A stretch of 64,000 nucleotides of DNA from Neckera pumila (GCA_963969595.1 OZ018408.1:9793823-9857822), one strand, 5' to 3'. Positions 1-12,535 are shown, counted from the stretch's first letter. The notes: generated from the letters alone by a model not told the origin. Numbers and translations: made by a program.

Positions 1-1983
1 GATGACATCTATGTTGATTCCTTTTGCGTCAAAATGAAGGACAGGATCCATTTTTTAAGACATCACAAAAACACGAGTTTTTCATAATGAATCCAAGCAG
101 CCAACTAGTACTGGAAGGTCACTTGCAGGTTTGGCCATTCAACAACATAATCTCTTTCTCTATATTCTCTATAGACTGCTTCAAGGTAAGTGAGGTAAGT
201 CAAGTGACCTCCATTTGAGCCTCCACAAGGTCGCGGCCAAGCATTCCTTCGCACAAAACTGCTTGGAGCTTCACATCCAAAGTCGCGAATCGGCTCTCCA
301 TCACTTTTTCTAATTAGGATCTTGCATCCATGGCGGAGAATTGGTATTGGGCCACCAATTGATTGGCGCCCACTCCAATGCCGCAAATCCACCCTAACGT
401 GGTTCAAAGAAAGCGACATTCTTTGTCATAGTTGTCACCGTCACGTCACATTTGGATGTCCGTTGGACCAATAGTACATTACAATCCAACCCTAGCGTCC
501 GTCTGGATCATTAAGAAAAAAAATCCAAAAGGGCATGGATAGCCGGTCCATCCAAGTCAACGATTGGTTCACCCATCCAACGGACAGGCCATCTAAATCA
601 ATGGACAGACAAAATGGTCCGTCCAATTAAATTTTTTTTGGCTAGTATAAATCATGACGCGTCTGGGCCAATACTGACAAACATTCCAATGGAAAAAGCC
701 AGCGTCACGTCCATTCTTTGCCAAACTTCTAAGATATGGACACGAGGCATTAAAAACAAATATGACAATAAAAAATTATGAACAAAGAATTTAAGAACTA
801 ATTTAAGATGTACCTTGTGCTTAAGAAACACGACTGGTGATGCCGAGATGGTGGCAGCAGCACAACTCCATATAGACAAAAAAGTCGCGATTGATACAAA
901 GGGATTCAAGCAATACAAAGAGCATTGCAAATAATTTTAGCCCTATAGAAGGCCGCAAGTTCTGCACTCGTCCGGTGCAATTATGGAAAAAAATAAAAAT
1001 AAAAATAAATTATTTACTCTTAAATTTGGAAAAAAAAAATTAGGTGTTGATGTGGCACCGGTAGTGCCACGTAAGATTTTTTATTTTTTAAATATTTTTT
1101 TCCAAAAAAATTTGCTTTTAAAAAAAAAAAAAAATTTATTCATTTTGAAATTGCACCAAAGGGGTTCCAAAAATCAATTCCTTAGCATCCTTCTAGAGGC
1201 CTGAAATTTTTTGTAATACTTCAAGCAATATGAAGATTGATGCGAGCAATACAAAGAGAGGTACGCAATGAAGCAAAAAGAAATTTATATATATTTGTTG
1301 ATCTCCACTCCCCGCCTCGGGGCACATTGCAATCACCTTGTGATCACCCTTTGGCGCACTCAAAGAGAGGTAGTAGAAAGGCTGTAAGGCACACTCAAAT
1401 CCTGTAAGGACGGGCCATGATTAACGATAAGTGTCATGGCTTTGTTGTCTTTTTTTTTAGCTCCCTATTTCAAGCACTTGTCATATGATACTATTTTAGA
1501 ATAGTAAACTAGCATTGTGGCACTTTAGGTTATGGATTCTAAAATGCCAGAATTACCAATAGAAGATATTAAGCCATGTAACTTTGCTCTAAAATGATTT
1601 CATCCACAATTAGCATTTTATTAGAAAATGCTAAGTAGTTCTTTTCTACTTTCTATATTTTCATTAATCATAGGGATATGATAATTCCTATTTTTCACTA
1701 AAAATAAGTATATTACTGCCTATTTTTTTCATTAAAAAATAAGATTGTGGTAACTTCTATTCTTCACTAAAAGTATGCATTCTACTATTTACGTATTTCA
1801 TTAAGAAGTGAGAATTTGGCCATTGATACTAAATTTATGTTTATTTGATTTTGTTGATCAGCATTTTTTAGGCAATTTAACAGTTGTTTGTACCAAAATT
1901 GAAGGCCCCTGCACCAAGCCCTTAAGACAGCTGGGCATTTAAAGCCCAAAGGCGCAAAGGAAAGATTTGTGTCCATTGTCACA
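1..1983. other. gene-free AT-rich stretch
   Basis: I see no supported gene here. The region has short chance open frames only. Positions 960-1,205 are very AT-rich with A and T runs and a small GC-rich hairpin (GTGGCAC-loop-GTGCCAC, 1,053-1,071). Similar TGGCA/TGCCA palindromes occur inside the short CATTAG-ended transposons at 34 kb and 54 kb, so this is probably a decayed relative of that group. Confidence 0.5.
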
Positions 1984-2469
1984 AAATTTGGAAAGAAATA
2001 TGACTTCTATCGCAAGTTCTAAAGCGAGTGGACGGTGAAGGACCCTTGAAATGAGGTCAATCTTGTAAAGGATGGTATCGTGCACATGGTGCAGTGCAAG
2101 CCATGCTCAATTATGTGGGGGAAACGGATCCATATGGCTCCAAAATGGAACACAATTTCCAAGCACGCTACCCGGGAAATTTACAAGAAGTGTGTGGTGC
2201 TGTACGCAGCTCATGGGTCTACTTCAATGCTTGAACAAATCCAAGACTACACCACCATTGAATCCATGAAGAAACAAGTCTGGTTTGCTACATTGTTCCA
2301 ATTGCTTTCAAGTGGAATGACAATGATAGAATTGGAGGCCAGGTTTGAATTGTATCAATTTGTCAATGTTCCTGACATGCCTCTTAAGCATTGGACTGAT
2401 GGTTCTGTTTGGATCAAGGCTAAACACATGTATGATTTTGTAAAGAAAAGGATCCAAAGTTTAGTGTAA
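1984..2469 (+). pseudogene. hAT-type transposase N-terminal fragment, decayed
   Basis: An open frame from about 2,050 to 2,469, extendable upstream to 1,984 only through two in-frame stops (TAA at 2,020, TGA at 2,047), encodes a zinc-finger-like start (VQCKPC followed by ISKHATREI) and then a block reading VWFATLFQLLSSGMTM and LKHWTDGSVWIKAKHMYDFV. This order, a BED/TTF-like finger followed by a Leu-rich helix and a conserved HW motif, is what I know from the N-terminal half of plant hAT-like transposases and their domesticated relatives. The catalytic DDE/RNase H part that should follow is absent; the frame stops at 2,469 and no continuation is visible in the next 500 bases. I read it as a broken element, not a working gene. 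The family assignment rests on memory of the motif pattern. Confidence 0.55.
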
Positions 2470-3464
2470 GGAATCCATGCATCATAGGACATGTCGCCTA
2501 TACCAAAACACAGTATCCACAGTTTGCGGAGTTACCACAAGGAGGTACTACTGGGTGGAAATCAAGCCAGTTAGATGTCAAGCAAGAGATAAACTAGGCC
2601 AGCAAGAGCATTAAGAGGCCAAGGTCATAAAGAGCAGCAAAAAAGAAGATGAGAAATGGTGAACTCCAGTTAACTCTCATGAACTGCAACAATTGGGCTA
2701 TATGGATATGTGACATGGTGACTACCTAAACATACCTTCATTAATTCTTTAACAAAACTTTTGATCAATTCACATTAGGTTAACTTTACATTTAAGTAAA
2801 TGTTAAGCCAGGGATACATTTAGCTTGATATGTTAACTTACTATTGTAACTAAAGGCTGCCCTGGGAAGAGTCTATTTTGGAACTAAGTTAGTTGTTGTC
2901 CTTAGAGCTAAATTAGTTGTTGTATGTGGAGCCATGATATCTAGAATGTATATTTTGCTCTGCTAACTAATGTGAAGTTTCTTTAGCATTTGAGCAAACT
3001 CAATGGCATCTTTACAATCCAATGCTACTTAGGTTTCTCTACCTTGTGGAAAAATTTGTTTGTATACTTGTTGTTGTCTGATTTTCCTTGTGAAGGCTAT
3101 AGCACACGTTTGAGGGCTTAAAACACTTGGAATATCCTCATTAACTTTACTATCTTGTGTGGGTTTGGGGATGGGTATATGTGAAGCCCCAAACTTCTTA
3201 GAAGATTTCAATACAAATTACAAATTTTTTTCATCAACAATTTGTAATTTGTGACTACTTGGTTTAGAAGCTTTACTTTGCTTGTAAAATTTTCTCCTAC
3301 TTGAGTATGTTCAAATGTGCTACCTAGAATGACTAGAAGTATATGATTGAGCATGACAGTACTTATGCATGAACAAAAAAGAGACTTAGAATGGCATATT
3401 TTTATGAAATAAGATTTGTATGGTAAATTGTTGTCTACTATTGCCTTCAGGAACAAAATTGATG
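2470..3464. other. no gene seen
   Basis: AT-rich sequence with only short frames on either strand and no splice-consistent exon chain. It could include the decayed remainder of the hAT-like element just upstream. Confidence 0.4.
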
Positions 3465-3715
3465 CTTATTGTCTTTATTTGTCTTTATAAAATAGACAAT
3501 TAAGTCAAGTATTGTCTATAGATGTCTTCATAAAATAGACACAATTGTGAAAATTGTCAATTGTTGACTTCACAAACTAGTCTAAATTAGTAAAGGTTGT
3601 CTATATGTGGCTTCACAAAGAAGACAAAATTTAAATATATGATGTCTATAAATATTTGCACAAAGTAGACAAAAATATGGTATATTGTCTAAGTATGGTT
3701 GTTCATGTGATTTGG
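3465..3715. repeat. degenerate tandem repeat (TTGTCTATA...AATAGACA)
   Basis: About four to five imperfect units of roughly 50-70 bases repeat the pattern TTGTCTATAGATGTCTTCATAAAATAGACA with drift. Each unit contains a short internal inverted pair (TTGTCT...AGACAA), so single strands could fold. No coding potential is visible. Confidence 0.6.
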
Positions 3716-3778
3716 ACATTTTTTGTGTAATATTTGGCTAAGACTTAGTTTCACAAAAGATATAGACATAGTGAATCT

Positions 3779-4115
3779 ATGTATATAGAAGAAAACTGCA
3801 TTTTACTTGTCAAATCTGCGTTGCACTTGACAAAAACTGCATTGTACTCAACAATGTGGAATTCATTTTGTTGAGTTTTCCCTGAGTAACGCAAAATTTT
3901 GCGTTTCAATGTTTCAACACAAAATTTGACAAATAAAACGCAAAATTTTGCGTTTCAATGTTTCAACACAAAATTTGACAAATAAAACGCAAAATTTTGT
4001 GTTAGAATGCAAAATTTTGCATTACAAAAGGAAACTCCACAAAACCGATTCCATATTTTTTGTTGAGTACAACGCAATTTTTGATAAGTATAACGCAATT
4101 TTCTTCTAGTGTACA
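3779..4115. mobile_element. MITE with ~50-bp terminal inverted repeats and a perfect 49-bp internal duplication
   Basis: The left end (ATGTATATAGAAGAAAACTGC...) matches the reverse complement of the right end (ATGTACACTAGAAGAAAATTGC...) over about 50 bases, including a second block ending near TACTCAAC. Inside, 3,890-3,938 and 3,939-3,987 are identical 49-base units beginning CGCAAAATTTTGCG. It has no coding capacity. Superfamily is unclear; the target duplication could not be fixed. Confidence 0.7.
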
Positions 4116-5197
4116 TCAGGTAGTATAGCAGACTGTGACAGTCTCTCTTGAGTGCATAGTGAGGGAAGGTGACATTGAGCTTGATTAATTCAGATTTATC
4201 TTCCCCTCCAAATGCACCCCCCCTCAAAATAAAACCCCAAGAATACCCTTCAATATGACAATGAATATAACGACAGATACAAAGACAAATATGAAGACAA
4301 CTACAAAGAGAGTTATTTGGCAACAAATTTGAATGTTCAAAATGAACTCAAATTGTGATAATTCAAATGCCAAGGAAGTTTATCATCCAAAAGTTTGTAA
4401 GTGTAGGGAATGAGTTGAAGGAGAGTGTAAGCAAAAATCTCATAGTTCTTCAAATATAGTACACATGTTCTATTTACATGCTCATAAATTCACTTGCTCA
4501 TAAGTTATGTTCACATGCTCATAACTAAAACAGATTTTAGGTGACATTGAAAAAAACAACTTCTGTTTTTTCTTCAATAATCACGTCAAATATAACATTT
4601 GCAACGCTTTTATATTCTAAAAAGGTACACGTGTAATTTATTTTTGGGAAAAGTAATAATAAATTTCCATTACAAAAAACTATGCGCTTTTCAATGCTAA
4701 TTTTTTTGCATCTTTAGCCCTGAACCCAAATACAAAAACGCAGTCCAGCAAAATTTAACCCGACAATTCCACGCAGAAATCCTAAAATCCTATTTATAGC
4801 AACAAAATCAAGAGAGAAGAGAAAACCTAATGGAACTTGCATCCCACGACAAACACCAAGTTTAGCAAGGCATCAAATTCAGCAAATCAAAGCTCACACA
4901 TCAAAACAAAAAATGCACAGGCGGTATGATCATCTACTCCAACAATCATAACGATCGCTTGCAGACACTGACAATTAAACGAGCACAGCAATACAAGCCA
5001 CAATACAAGAGAAATTCCAAAATCATATGTCCTGCACAGATACCACTCATCGCCTTTAGATTCCTCTTTTTGGTATATTGTTAATTTACATACACATGAT
5101 ATAAATATGAAATTAATATTATTAACCCGGTGTAAACTGGCTTTGCTTTGCTTTTACTAAGAACTGACTAGCTACAAGTTCCTATCAAGTTGAGTGC
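4116..5197. other. no gene seen
   Basis: No supported exon chain and no clear repeat. Positions 4,700-5,060 are slightly more balanced in base composition and poor in T runs, but carry no long frame. Confidence 0.4.
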
Positions 5198-5304
5198 TTA
5201 ACCCCTAAGCGCTCAAGCGACCATTTTATGGTCGCTGCCCGACTTTGGGCAAAATTTTCAGGCATTTGTATTTTGTCCAAACCCCCTAGGGTTTTAGGGG
5301 TCAA
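5198..5304. mobile_element. very short TTAA-flanked (piggyBac-like) MITE
   Basis: The left flank TTAA (5,198-5,201) is followed by CCCCTAAGCGCTC; the right end reads CCTAGGGTTTTAGGGG followed by TCAA (5,301-5,304), a one-base change from TTAA. Only about 8 terminal bases are inverted, so this copy is weaker than the kilobase-size ones. It contains a 19-base hairpin (GCGACCAT-TTT-ATGGTCGC, 5,217-5,235) that recurs at 32,211-32,229. Confidence 0.5.
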
Positions 5305-5394
5305 GCTGTAAAAAGATATGATAAGCGCCCAATCAAGCAGGATGTACCAGAAATGTTATTTTTTTTTATACAAATAAAAGAGGTTGTCCTTTAC

Positions 5395-5830
5395 TGCAGT
5401 AGAAAGTTCTTTGTTGTCATTTTGCAACTAAAGGATTGGAAGCAATCTATTTCTAGCCACTTAAGCAATTGAGCATATCTAGGATTGCGGATATGTTGAG
5501 GAATTTTTTCTCTCCATATACAGAAATACTACCAAAAAAGGATTCCATAATTTTCGGAATTTTATTTTCCAAAACAAAATTTTCATAAATTTTCAAGGTG
5601 AAGATTCTATTATTCTATAAAAGTCATATAGGTCATCCAATCAAGGTCTAGTTGTAAAATTGAGAGTGTTTCATGACTATGAAACACAAATTGTAGCACC
5701 AATCAAGAGTGTTCCATTGCTATGTGCCACCTTACCAAGCAGGAGTATTGTTCCCAATTATAATGCGTCAAAGCTGATCAAAAATAGACCACCCTATCCT
5801 ATTAGAGTGGAAGGTGATCGGGAATGGATT
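5395..5830 (+). repeat. dispersed repeat, inverted copy at ~48.6-48.9 kb
   Basis: The stretch around ATTCCATAATTTTCGGAATT and GAGCATATCTAGGATTG reappears, diverged, on the opposite strand at about 48,560-48,920. Both copies also share a flanking block around CAATCAAGAGTGTTCC. The open frame of 65 codons at 5,660-5,857 lies in this repeat and is not supported as a gene. Confidence 0.5.
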
Positions 5831-7369
5831 GCCTTCTATAGAACTAGATATAAATGAAAAATTTTAAAATTTATTTTTCAAAAATGAAATCATATATCTA
5901 CTAAACATTATAAATTTTCAAGTTTTTTTAGAAAATTTAGAAATTACTATAAATTTAAAAAAAAAAAAAATGAAGAAAATTCATATCAAATACAAAATAT
6001 ACTCAAAAATTATGAAACTCTTATCAAAGATGTATTTTATAGTGTAAACCATCATGGTATAAACCAATGTTATCATGTCATTCTAAAATTAGGAAGTCAA
6101 CAAACCATGGTCATAGGCCTAAAGTTCGTATTACTATAAAATATATAAAATCTATGAATTTTTCAAAATTTCAAAATTGGAATAGAAACAACACTTGATA
6201 AGCTTTATTTCATTTGATGGACTCAAATTTAAAAAACATCATTTTAATGGTTGAAATTCACATCAAGATAAAATAACAATAAATGTTTAAAATACACTAC
6301 AAGGGTGATCCGTGGATTGAGCATCTTCTTTTTTAGAAAAATCAATAAGTCCATAATAAGGGACTTTGCAATACTATTCACTACAATTGCACTCAACTGC
6401 ACTCCAAATAAATAAATTGGATGAAAAAACATTTTTTCCATCCTACAATGTCAAGTGAAGTCATTTATCAAACACTTAGTGTCCGCAGCATGCTACAGGG
6501 TAAAAACATTCAGCTTATAGTACATTGGAATTTTTTTGAGAAGTTAAGCTCAATGAATGCAAACATAAAGATGAAGAAGAATGTCAAAAAAATGAAATTT
6601 ATACCGCATGAATGAATATTTTATTCAATATAAATGTGGATTTTTTATTTGAACCCATTCCGATCTCATTGACTCATGTATTATGGTTAGCTTTGGCACT
6701 TCTACCTAAGCAAGGAAGGAAGAGATATGAGTGGATGAGAATGTGCAAGCAAAGAATCTTTTTCAATGAACATTGCATCCAACTATTGTCCACAATAGTT
6801 CATCTATAAAGCCATCAAGGAGGGGGGGGGCTGTCATAAATAGATACCTCTACCTTAATGAAAAATTGTAAAGGATTGACAAAGATTTTTAGGAATCAAG
6901 TGCCACATGTCATCTTGTGATTGGATTAATTTAGTTTGACATAGAGCTTTCAAAATTTGACATGGAAAATTCAATTTTAGCACTTCCTTCCCCATACTTT
7001 CCTTTGCATACATTCACTTGGTGATAATAAGATGGTACATTGGCAATTGAACCTACGTTCAATCATGAGAGCCAATCCACAATCTTTCCTTGGAAAGCTT
7101 CCTTCATAATATCATAATTGCTCAAGCTCTAAAAGCATCCCCTATTGATGCCTAGCTACATTTTCTATTGTCTGTAGGAGAGGTTCAAAGAAAAATAGTT
7201 CTAAAAAAAGATTTTATTTTTTGGAAGGTTATATTTTTCAAATATTTATTTCCGTTAATGTAAAAAATTATTTTTGCATATTTACACTTCTGTTTTTAGC
7301 TCTTTGTCAAACTTTATTTTTAAAAGAAAAAAATTGGCAAGTATATTGCAAATCTTGCTCATCACTTGT
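5831..7369. other. no gene seen; repeat-like fragment
   Basis: AT-rich, no supported exons. The block CACTTAGTGTCCGCAGCATGCT near 6,473-6,500 recurs as CACTTAGTGTCCGCGGCAT near 27,185, so it is part of a dispersed repeat. A 10-G run lies near 6,820. Confidence 0.4.
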
Positions 7370-7944
7370 GGATATATATATTAGAATCAAATTGTAGGAT
7401 CTTATACCTAACTGTCCTTGATCATGTGGTAAGAATTTCATGAAGTTTGACAGTACAAATTGGAAGTTATTAGCATTCAAAGTTAGAAAAAAGACTTTTG
7501 CAATTTTAGATGACTTTGACCATTGTTTATGGAAATGTTTTGTACTATAGGCTTCAAATTAAAAAAAATTATGTTGAGAAATCTTAGATTGCTCCACACA
7601 TAAGATTGTCCATAATTTTCCTCATCACTAGTATTTCAAAAGAATGAATCAAAGCTTCCCTTGTACAAAAAAAATATAATATTTTAGAAAATACATTTGA
7701 AAAGTTTGAATTTGACTTTTTGTGATTTTTTTGTGCTGCCCACCAAGTTACGTTTTGAGCTTACTATGGTATAACTTTTGCTCTTGGGCACCAATTGCAT
7801 TAAAAATTCTACTGTCAAAAAGCTAATTTTTTTTTTTTTTTTATCTTTTGAGAAAATTTAAAAGAACATATGAAAAATTGAGTTTATTGGGACCTGCCTA
7901 AAATCCATTTTGTCCCAAGGGGAAAACGGGACCTTAGAAGTTAA
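7370..7944 (+). mobile_element. right part of a TTAA-ended (piggyBac-like) element
   Basis: The right end (...TTTTGTCCCAAGGGGAAAACGGGACCTTAGAAG|TTAA, TTAA at 7,941-7,944) aligns with the right end of the intact copy at 35,894, and an inner block (AATTGTAGGATCTTATACCTAACT) matches the equivalent inner block of that copy. I could not find its left end, so it is probably truncated or badly decayed. Confidence 0.5.
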
Positions 7945-8143
7945 GAGATGTTACTTAAGAAGATAGAATAATTGCTATTTAGAATGGAGCAAGAATTATT
8001 CATCTTTTGGCTATTAAATACTATTAGATTTTGGTAAAAAAAATTGGTCTCCTTACTAGACCAAGTAGGATTTGTAATCCTCCATTTAATCCCTAAGAAA
8101 TCTTGGTAGGAAGAATAATATAGGTCTAGATTTTTTAGACACA

Positions 8144-9073
8144 TTAACCCCTAAAGGACCAACATGCATTTTTTGGCCGTATAGTAAGTTTGGGCAGGTA
8201 TGTGTGACTAGAGATATCCATATTTGAGGCTGAAATTTTAATAGAAGGTTGGGGCAAGGAATATCTTCATGTGTACCAAGTTTCATGACATTTTGAAATA
8301 CGAGTCAAGAGTTGTGATCTAATATGTTACTTTTTTCATAACTAGGTAATTTGGGCAGATAAAAAAAAATCATTTTTTCCGGAATTTTTTTTTTGAAATT
8401 GGTTCTCTACATTTATATATACTTAAAAAGCTTTGAGTCATTCCACTTCAATCAATGAATCAAAAATTATGAGGTTTTTTGAATTGCGGGCAATTATGGA
8501 TTTTCTACTCTAAAAAACACTTTAAAGCCGTTTATTAACTCAATTTTCAATGTTTTGGGAAAAAAATAAAATCTTAGGATGTAGATTGATTATTACAACA
8601 TTACAACCGTTGGGATTGGCATTTTAAAATTCCATGATTAAATTTTTAACAATTTAGTATTTTGAATCATTTTCTTCTTTGTTCTACTTACGATTTTTTC
8701 CTATATATTGTACAATTCCAAATGATGTGAAATTTTTCTAGCATATAGACAACTTGATTAGGAAACTGAAATCAAAGAAGCATCACCTTTATTGGCATTT
8801 TTTCATTGAAAAATGAGCTTGCAAAGTGCAGCTACCTGATTATTTGCAGGATTGAAAAAATGGTTTTCAAGACTTTGAATGCTTATATCTTATGATCCAC
8901 ACGGTGGAATTTTTTTGAAATTTTTATCACATGTTTTCAAAATCTTATACTACAAGATCCTACGGCTACATGTGTCAAAAATTGTTTTTTTCCAAAAATG
9001 TGGTAGTTGTAATAGAAATGGCAGTTTTGGAGCGTTTTTGGTGATTATATAGTCATGAAACTTTAGGGGTTAA
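8144..9073 (+). mobile_element. piggyBac-like non-autonomous element, ~920 bp
   Basis: TTAA at 8,144-8,147 is followed by CCCCTAAAGGACC; at the other end CTTTAGGGG is followed by TTAA at 9,070-9,073. No transposase frame is present. A second copy in opposite orientation lies at 9,273-9,964. TTAA target duplication plus CCC-starting inverted ends is the signature of piggyBac-type transposition; the assignment is an inference from ends only. Confidence 0.65.
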
Positions 9074-9272
9074 AGTATGGATTCAAAAGAATATAGACAC
9101 AAAATTTGAATTTTTGCAAGTTTTCATTTTCTTATATTTTTTCCTTGACTTGATTCATAACCTTGCAAAAAACCCACGAACTACAAGTGAGCAAGTTAAT
9201 CACATTGTTGAAGAATAAACAAAATACAATTTCGAACAAATTTATTTGGATATAGTATTAAATGTTTTTCCA

Positions 9273-9964
9273 TTAACCCCTAAAGTTCTTTCATGTTTAG
9301 AGGCCCAAAACTAATTCAAAATACTAGTCTCCAAAGCAAGGCTAAAATCTTCATCTACATTCATTATTTAACAAATCCAATTGTAGAATCCTTTTGTTAA
9401 TTTTTTAGGGTATACCCTCTTAAAATTTCATAATAATAAACCTTACCATTTGCAAGATCATAATACTCAAATTTCAGAAAGAAGCATTTTCAACTCTTTC
9501 CAAGTGGTTAGATTTCATGTTTCAGACTTTTTACCCAAAAATTTGCAAGATCCTTCAATTTGCATCTTTCTACACCATATTGTAGAAATAAGTGAGAAAT
9601 ACATTTAAAAAATTTCAACAATTTTTTTAAATATTTATGCATGAAGAAAATAATAAATAGAAAGAAGTAGATAATGATTTAAAATATTAAATGGTTAAGA
9701 ATATAGTTATAGAATTTAGAATGCCAATCCCAATGGCTGTAATGTCAATTGTAATAAACAATCTACATCCTATAATTTTATATTAATTTCCAAAAAATAC
9801 TAAAAATTGAGTCAAGTAAAGGACTTCAAAGTTTATTTTAGAGTAGAAATTCCGTAATTGCCCAAAGATTAAAACTCGTCACAACTTGGAAGCATTGGAT
9901 TCTTTTAAGCAAATGATTCACACTATATACAAAAAAGATGACCAACCCATCCTTTAAAGGTTAA
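9273..9964 (-). mobile_element. piggyBac-like non-autonomous element, inverted neighbour copy
   Basis: TTAA at 9,273-9,276 (then CCCCTAAAG) and TTAA at 9,961-9,964 (preceded by CCTTTAAAGG) bound 684 bases. The inner blocks TGCCAATCCCAATGGCTG and AATCTACATCCTA are the reverse complement, with drift, of blocks near 8,600 in the adjacent copy, so the two are an inverted pair of the same subfamily separated by 199 bases. Confidence 0.6.
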
Positions 9965-10446
9965 TGTTCACTGAAGAAGCTTTGAGAGGATTCATATAAT
10001 ACATCAACAGAAAGAAGGAAAAAATTTCTAAATGAATCAATGATAATTATAAATACATTGGAAGAGTTTTACTCTATTTATTTGAAATTAAATTTGTTAT
10101 CTTTAGGTTAAGGTAAAGCTTAATAGATTTCAAATATTTTTCTAAGCCAGGAGAATTGTTTTGGGTGACACTCATCACTCACTCATCACTCACTCATTCC
10201 AGGTTCCACAGAAGACCTAAAAGGCCCCATGAAGAGTCCATGTGTCCAATGGAGAGAAGACACTTGTCAAGGGACTAGAAGAAGATGCTTTCCCCTTAAC
10301 TGCCACATCAGCAATAATGGCATGGCAGAGAACCTTGTTCCCCGAAAGCTGGTCCAACTTTTATTATATTGTTACATTTCATTACTCCTCAAATGGGCCG
10401 GCAAATCACACTCCAATTCCTTTTCGAGTCACACTGTCTTTACCCT
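9965..10446. other. no gene seen
   Basis: No supported exons. A short run of CTCATCACTCA repeats sits at about 10,170-10,198. The overlapping frames at 10,229-10,537 show no recognisable domain and run into a tandem repeat. Confidence 0.4.
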
Positions 10447-10531
10447 GCCACTGTATCCCAGAACACCCAGCCACTCTATCCTAAGCCACTGTATCCAACA
10501 CCCTAAGCCACTGTATCCCAGACACTCAGCC
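10447..10531. repeat. tandem repeat, unit about AAGCCACTGTATCCCAGACAC
   Basis: Four imperfect units containing GCCACTGTATCC or GCCACTCTATCC follow each other with spacings of about 24-28 bases. Confidence 0.65.
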
Positions 10532-10736
10532 AGATAGATAGAAACTCCGGTCTTCATAAAAAGGCAGGCGTGAATAAAGTGTCTGTTTTTAATGATAATG
10601 AGTCAATGTCCACCAAATCAAAGGCCATTGATGCAAAACTACTCTCCCCTTTCGAGAATAGACACTTTAGTACCAGTAATAAAATAAAAGTAACCAAAGT
10701 AATTAAGATTGTTGGATAAATCTAGATTATAATGCA

Positions 10737-10975
10737 GAGTGTAGTGTCCGAGGGTTACCAAGTCATGAGTTTAGAAGTTGGTTGGAGAAGAACTAAGTAT
10801 CATAACTATGTGATCCAGGTTCGATACCCGTCATGCAAGTTTGAGCAGTAGTGTGAGATATGGCTTGGTGCTGTTAGTGAACAATCAATAGGTAGGAAAG
10901 TTGTTCCAACCAATCGGTCCTATTTTTTATCTGAGATAGGTGCTTGCACCCAGTTGTAACATGAATAAATAGTGA
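10737..10975 (+). mobile_element. tRNA-derived SINE candidate
   Basis: A degenerate A-box-like stretch (TAGTGTCCGAGGGTT, 10,742-10,756) is followed about 70 bases later by a good B box (GGTTCGATACCCG, 10,818-10,830), the internal RNA polymerase III promoter layout of tRNA-derived SINEs. No cloverleaf with a closing acceptor stem is seen, so it is not a functional tRNA gene. The downstream body is unique-looking and ends in an AT-rich zone (AACATGAATAAATAG). I found no clear target duplication. Confidence 0.5.
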
Positions 10976-12535
10976 TCTTCATCACCACCTTTTCCGTTTT
11001 TGTTTTTGCTTTGTTGTGTTTTGTCTATTCTTTATTCTATTGGAAGTGGTTGGTTGTTTTCTATTTCTCTTTCATATAATATGATTGAACCAACATATTG
11101 TATGGCAATTGTGTTGATTGCTTTAAAAATGTGTTTTAGACCTGTTTCGGATAATTTGAGTTTGGTTTCAAGGAGTTTCATTGATGGAGCACGTGACACT
11201 TAGCCACTATCCCTTGAAAAGGGACATACACAGATCTTATCAATTAATTATTCACCCTTGCAAATAAAATAAATAAAATAAAACACTTGATTTGCCTACC
11301 CACCCTTCAAAACCAAAATAAAAAAAACTTTAGTATAGGTACAATATATTGAATATATAAGGAATACATATGAGCATGATATATAAAATATGAATGTGTT
11401 ATATGGAATATTGATATGATGTAACACAATGGTACATGTATGGAATACAGGATATTATATCCCACATCAATTATAATGTAGCATATTAAAAAATATACAT
11501 GCATGTGGAGGGTATTATAATTCAGTTATTTCTGAAAAAAATACCGCATATAAAAAATTGATGGGTTTTTCCATCTAAGGAATCTTCAATTTATATAAAA
11601 AGAAGCACACAACACTACTTAATTAGGTTTGTTTTTCCATGAATAAAAGGAACAAGGCCAAATATTTTGCACTTATAATGTGTCCAAAAGTGTCAAATCT
11701 TCTTGTCCCTTCATTTCCTCCCCCCTCCTCTCTGTCTAAAAAATTGAGAGCCGTTGAGGGTGATTGCAAGAATGACCTGTTGATTTTGTTGCGTTTGGCT
11801 GATTTTTTCGGGAGTACTTTAAAATTAGAAAACTAATTTTTTTTAAATTCAAAAAATATGACTAATGTATATACCTTTAAGACAAAGGTTCCCATGGAAG
11901 GAATTTCATAGGAAAATTCTCTAAGTAGGATAACTTGAAAAGTGCTAAGTCATAAGAAAATACATGCCTTCATGTTTTAATTAGGGAAAAATAGTAAAAA
12001 TAAGTAAATACACAAAATCAAAACTGGCCATTTGCAACAACCCTATGGAGATGGTCATTTACCAAACAAACACCAAAATAATGTTTTATGTGTTTCGAAA
12101 TGCAAGCAGAAAGAAGTTCACTTTGTAGACTTCCACACTATACAAAATCAACTTTTTCTGAAATCCCTTCCCTGGTGAGCTAGAAGTCTACTAGAAGACC
12201 ATTTCTTCAAAATTTCAGCTCCAAATTCATTTTTTTGGGTACAAAATAGTACTAAACCCCCCCAAATTGGCAAGTGTGATATGAAATTGGAGGCTGTTTT
12301 GTATAGTAAAACATTTTTGAAAATTGCAAAAAAATTAGGCAAGATGTATAATGGTCATGAGCACCTTTACTATAAATTTTAAGTCATTTGGATCTAGAAC
12401 GCAAAAGTTATGCCAAAAAACAAATCAGCATGCAATGTGTGACACAAAATAGGACAGGTCATTCTTGCAATCACCCTTGATTGAAAAGAAAAGAAAATCC
12501 TCCCCCCCATGCCATTGATCTTGAAAATTAATTTT
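10976..12535. other. no gene seen
   Basis: AT-rich, no exon chain. The frame at 11,000-11,203 (67 codons) has no recognisable family. A TATA-rich stretch lies at 11,340-11,480. Confidence 0.4.

Noticed and set aside
2072..2269. 65-codon frame overlapping the hAT-like frame
   Set aside because: Shifted shadow of the longer transposase-like frame at 2,080-2,469.
3465..3715. CRISPR-like array
   Set aside because: The repeats are imperfect, have no unique spacers of constant length, and the window is eukaryotic nuclear DNA.
4116..5197. Hidden exons in a more balanced-composition stretch near 4,700-5,060
   Set aside because: No frame with acceptable splice sites or family motif was found.
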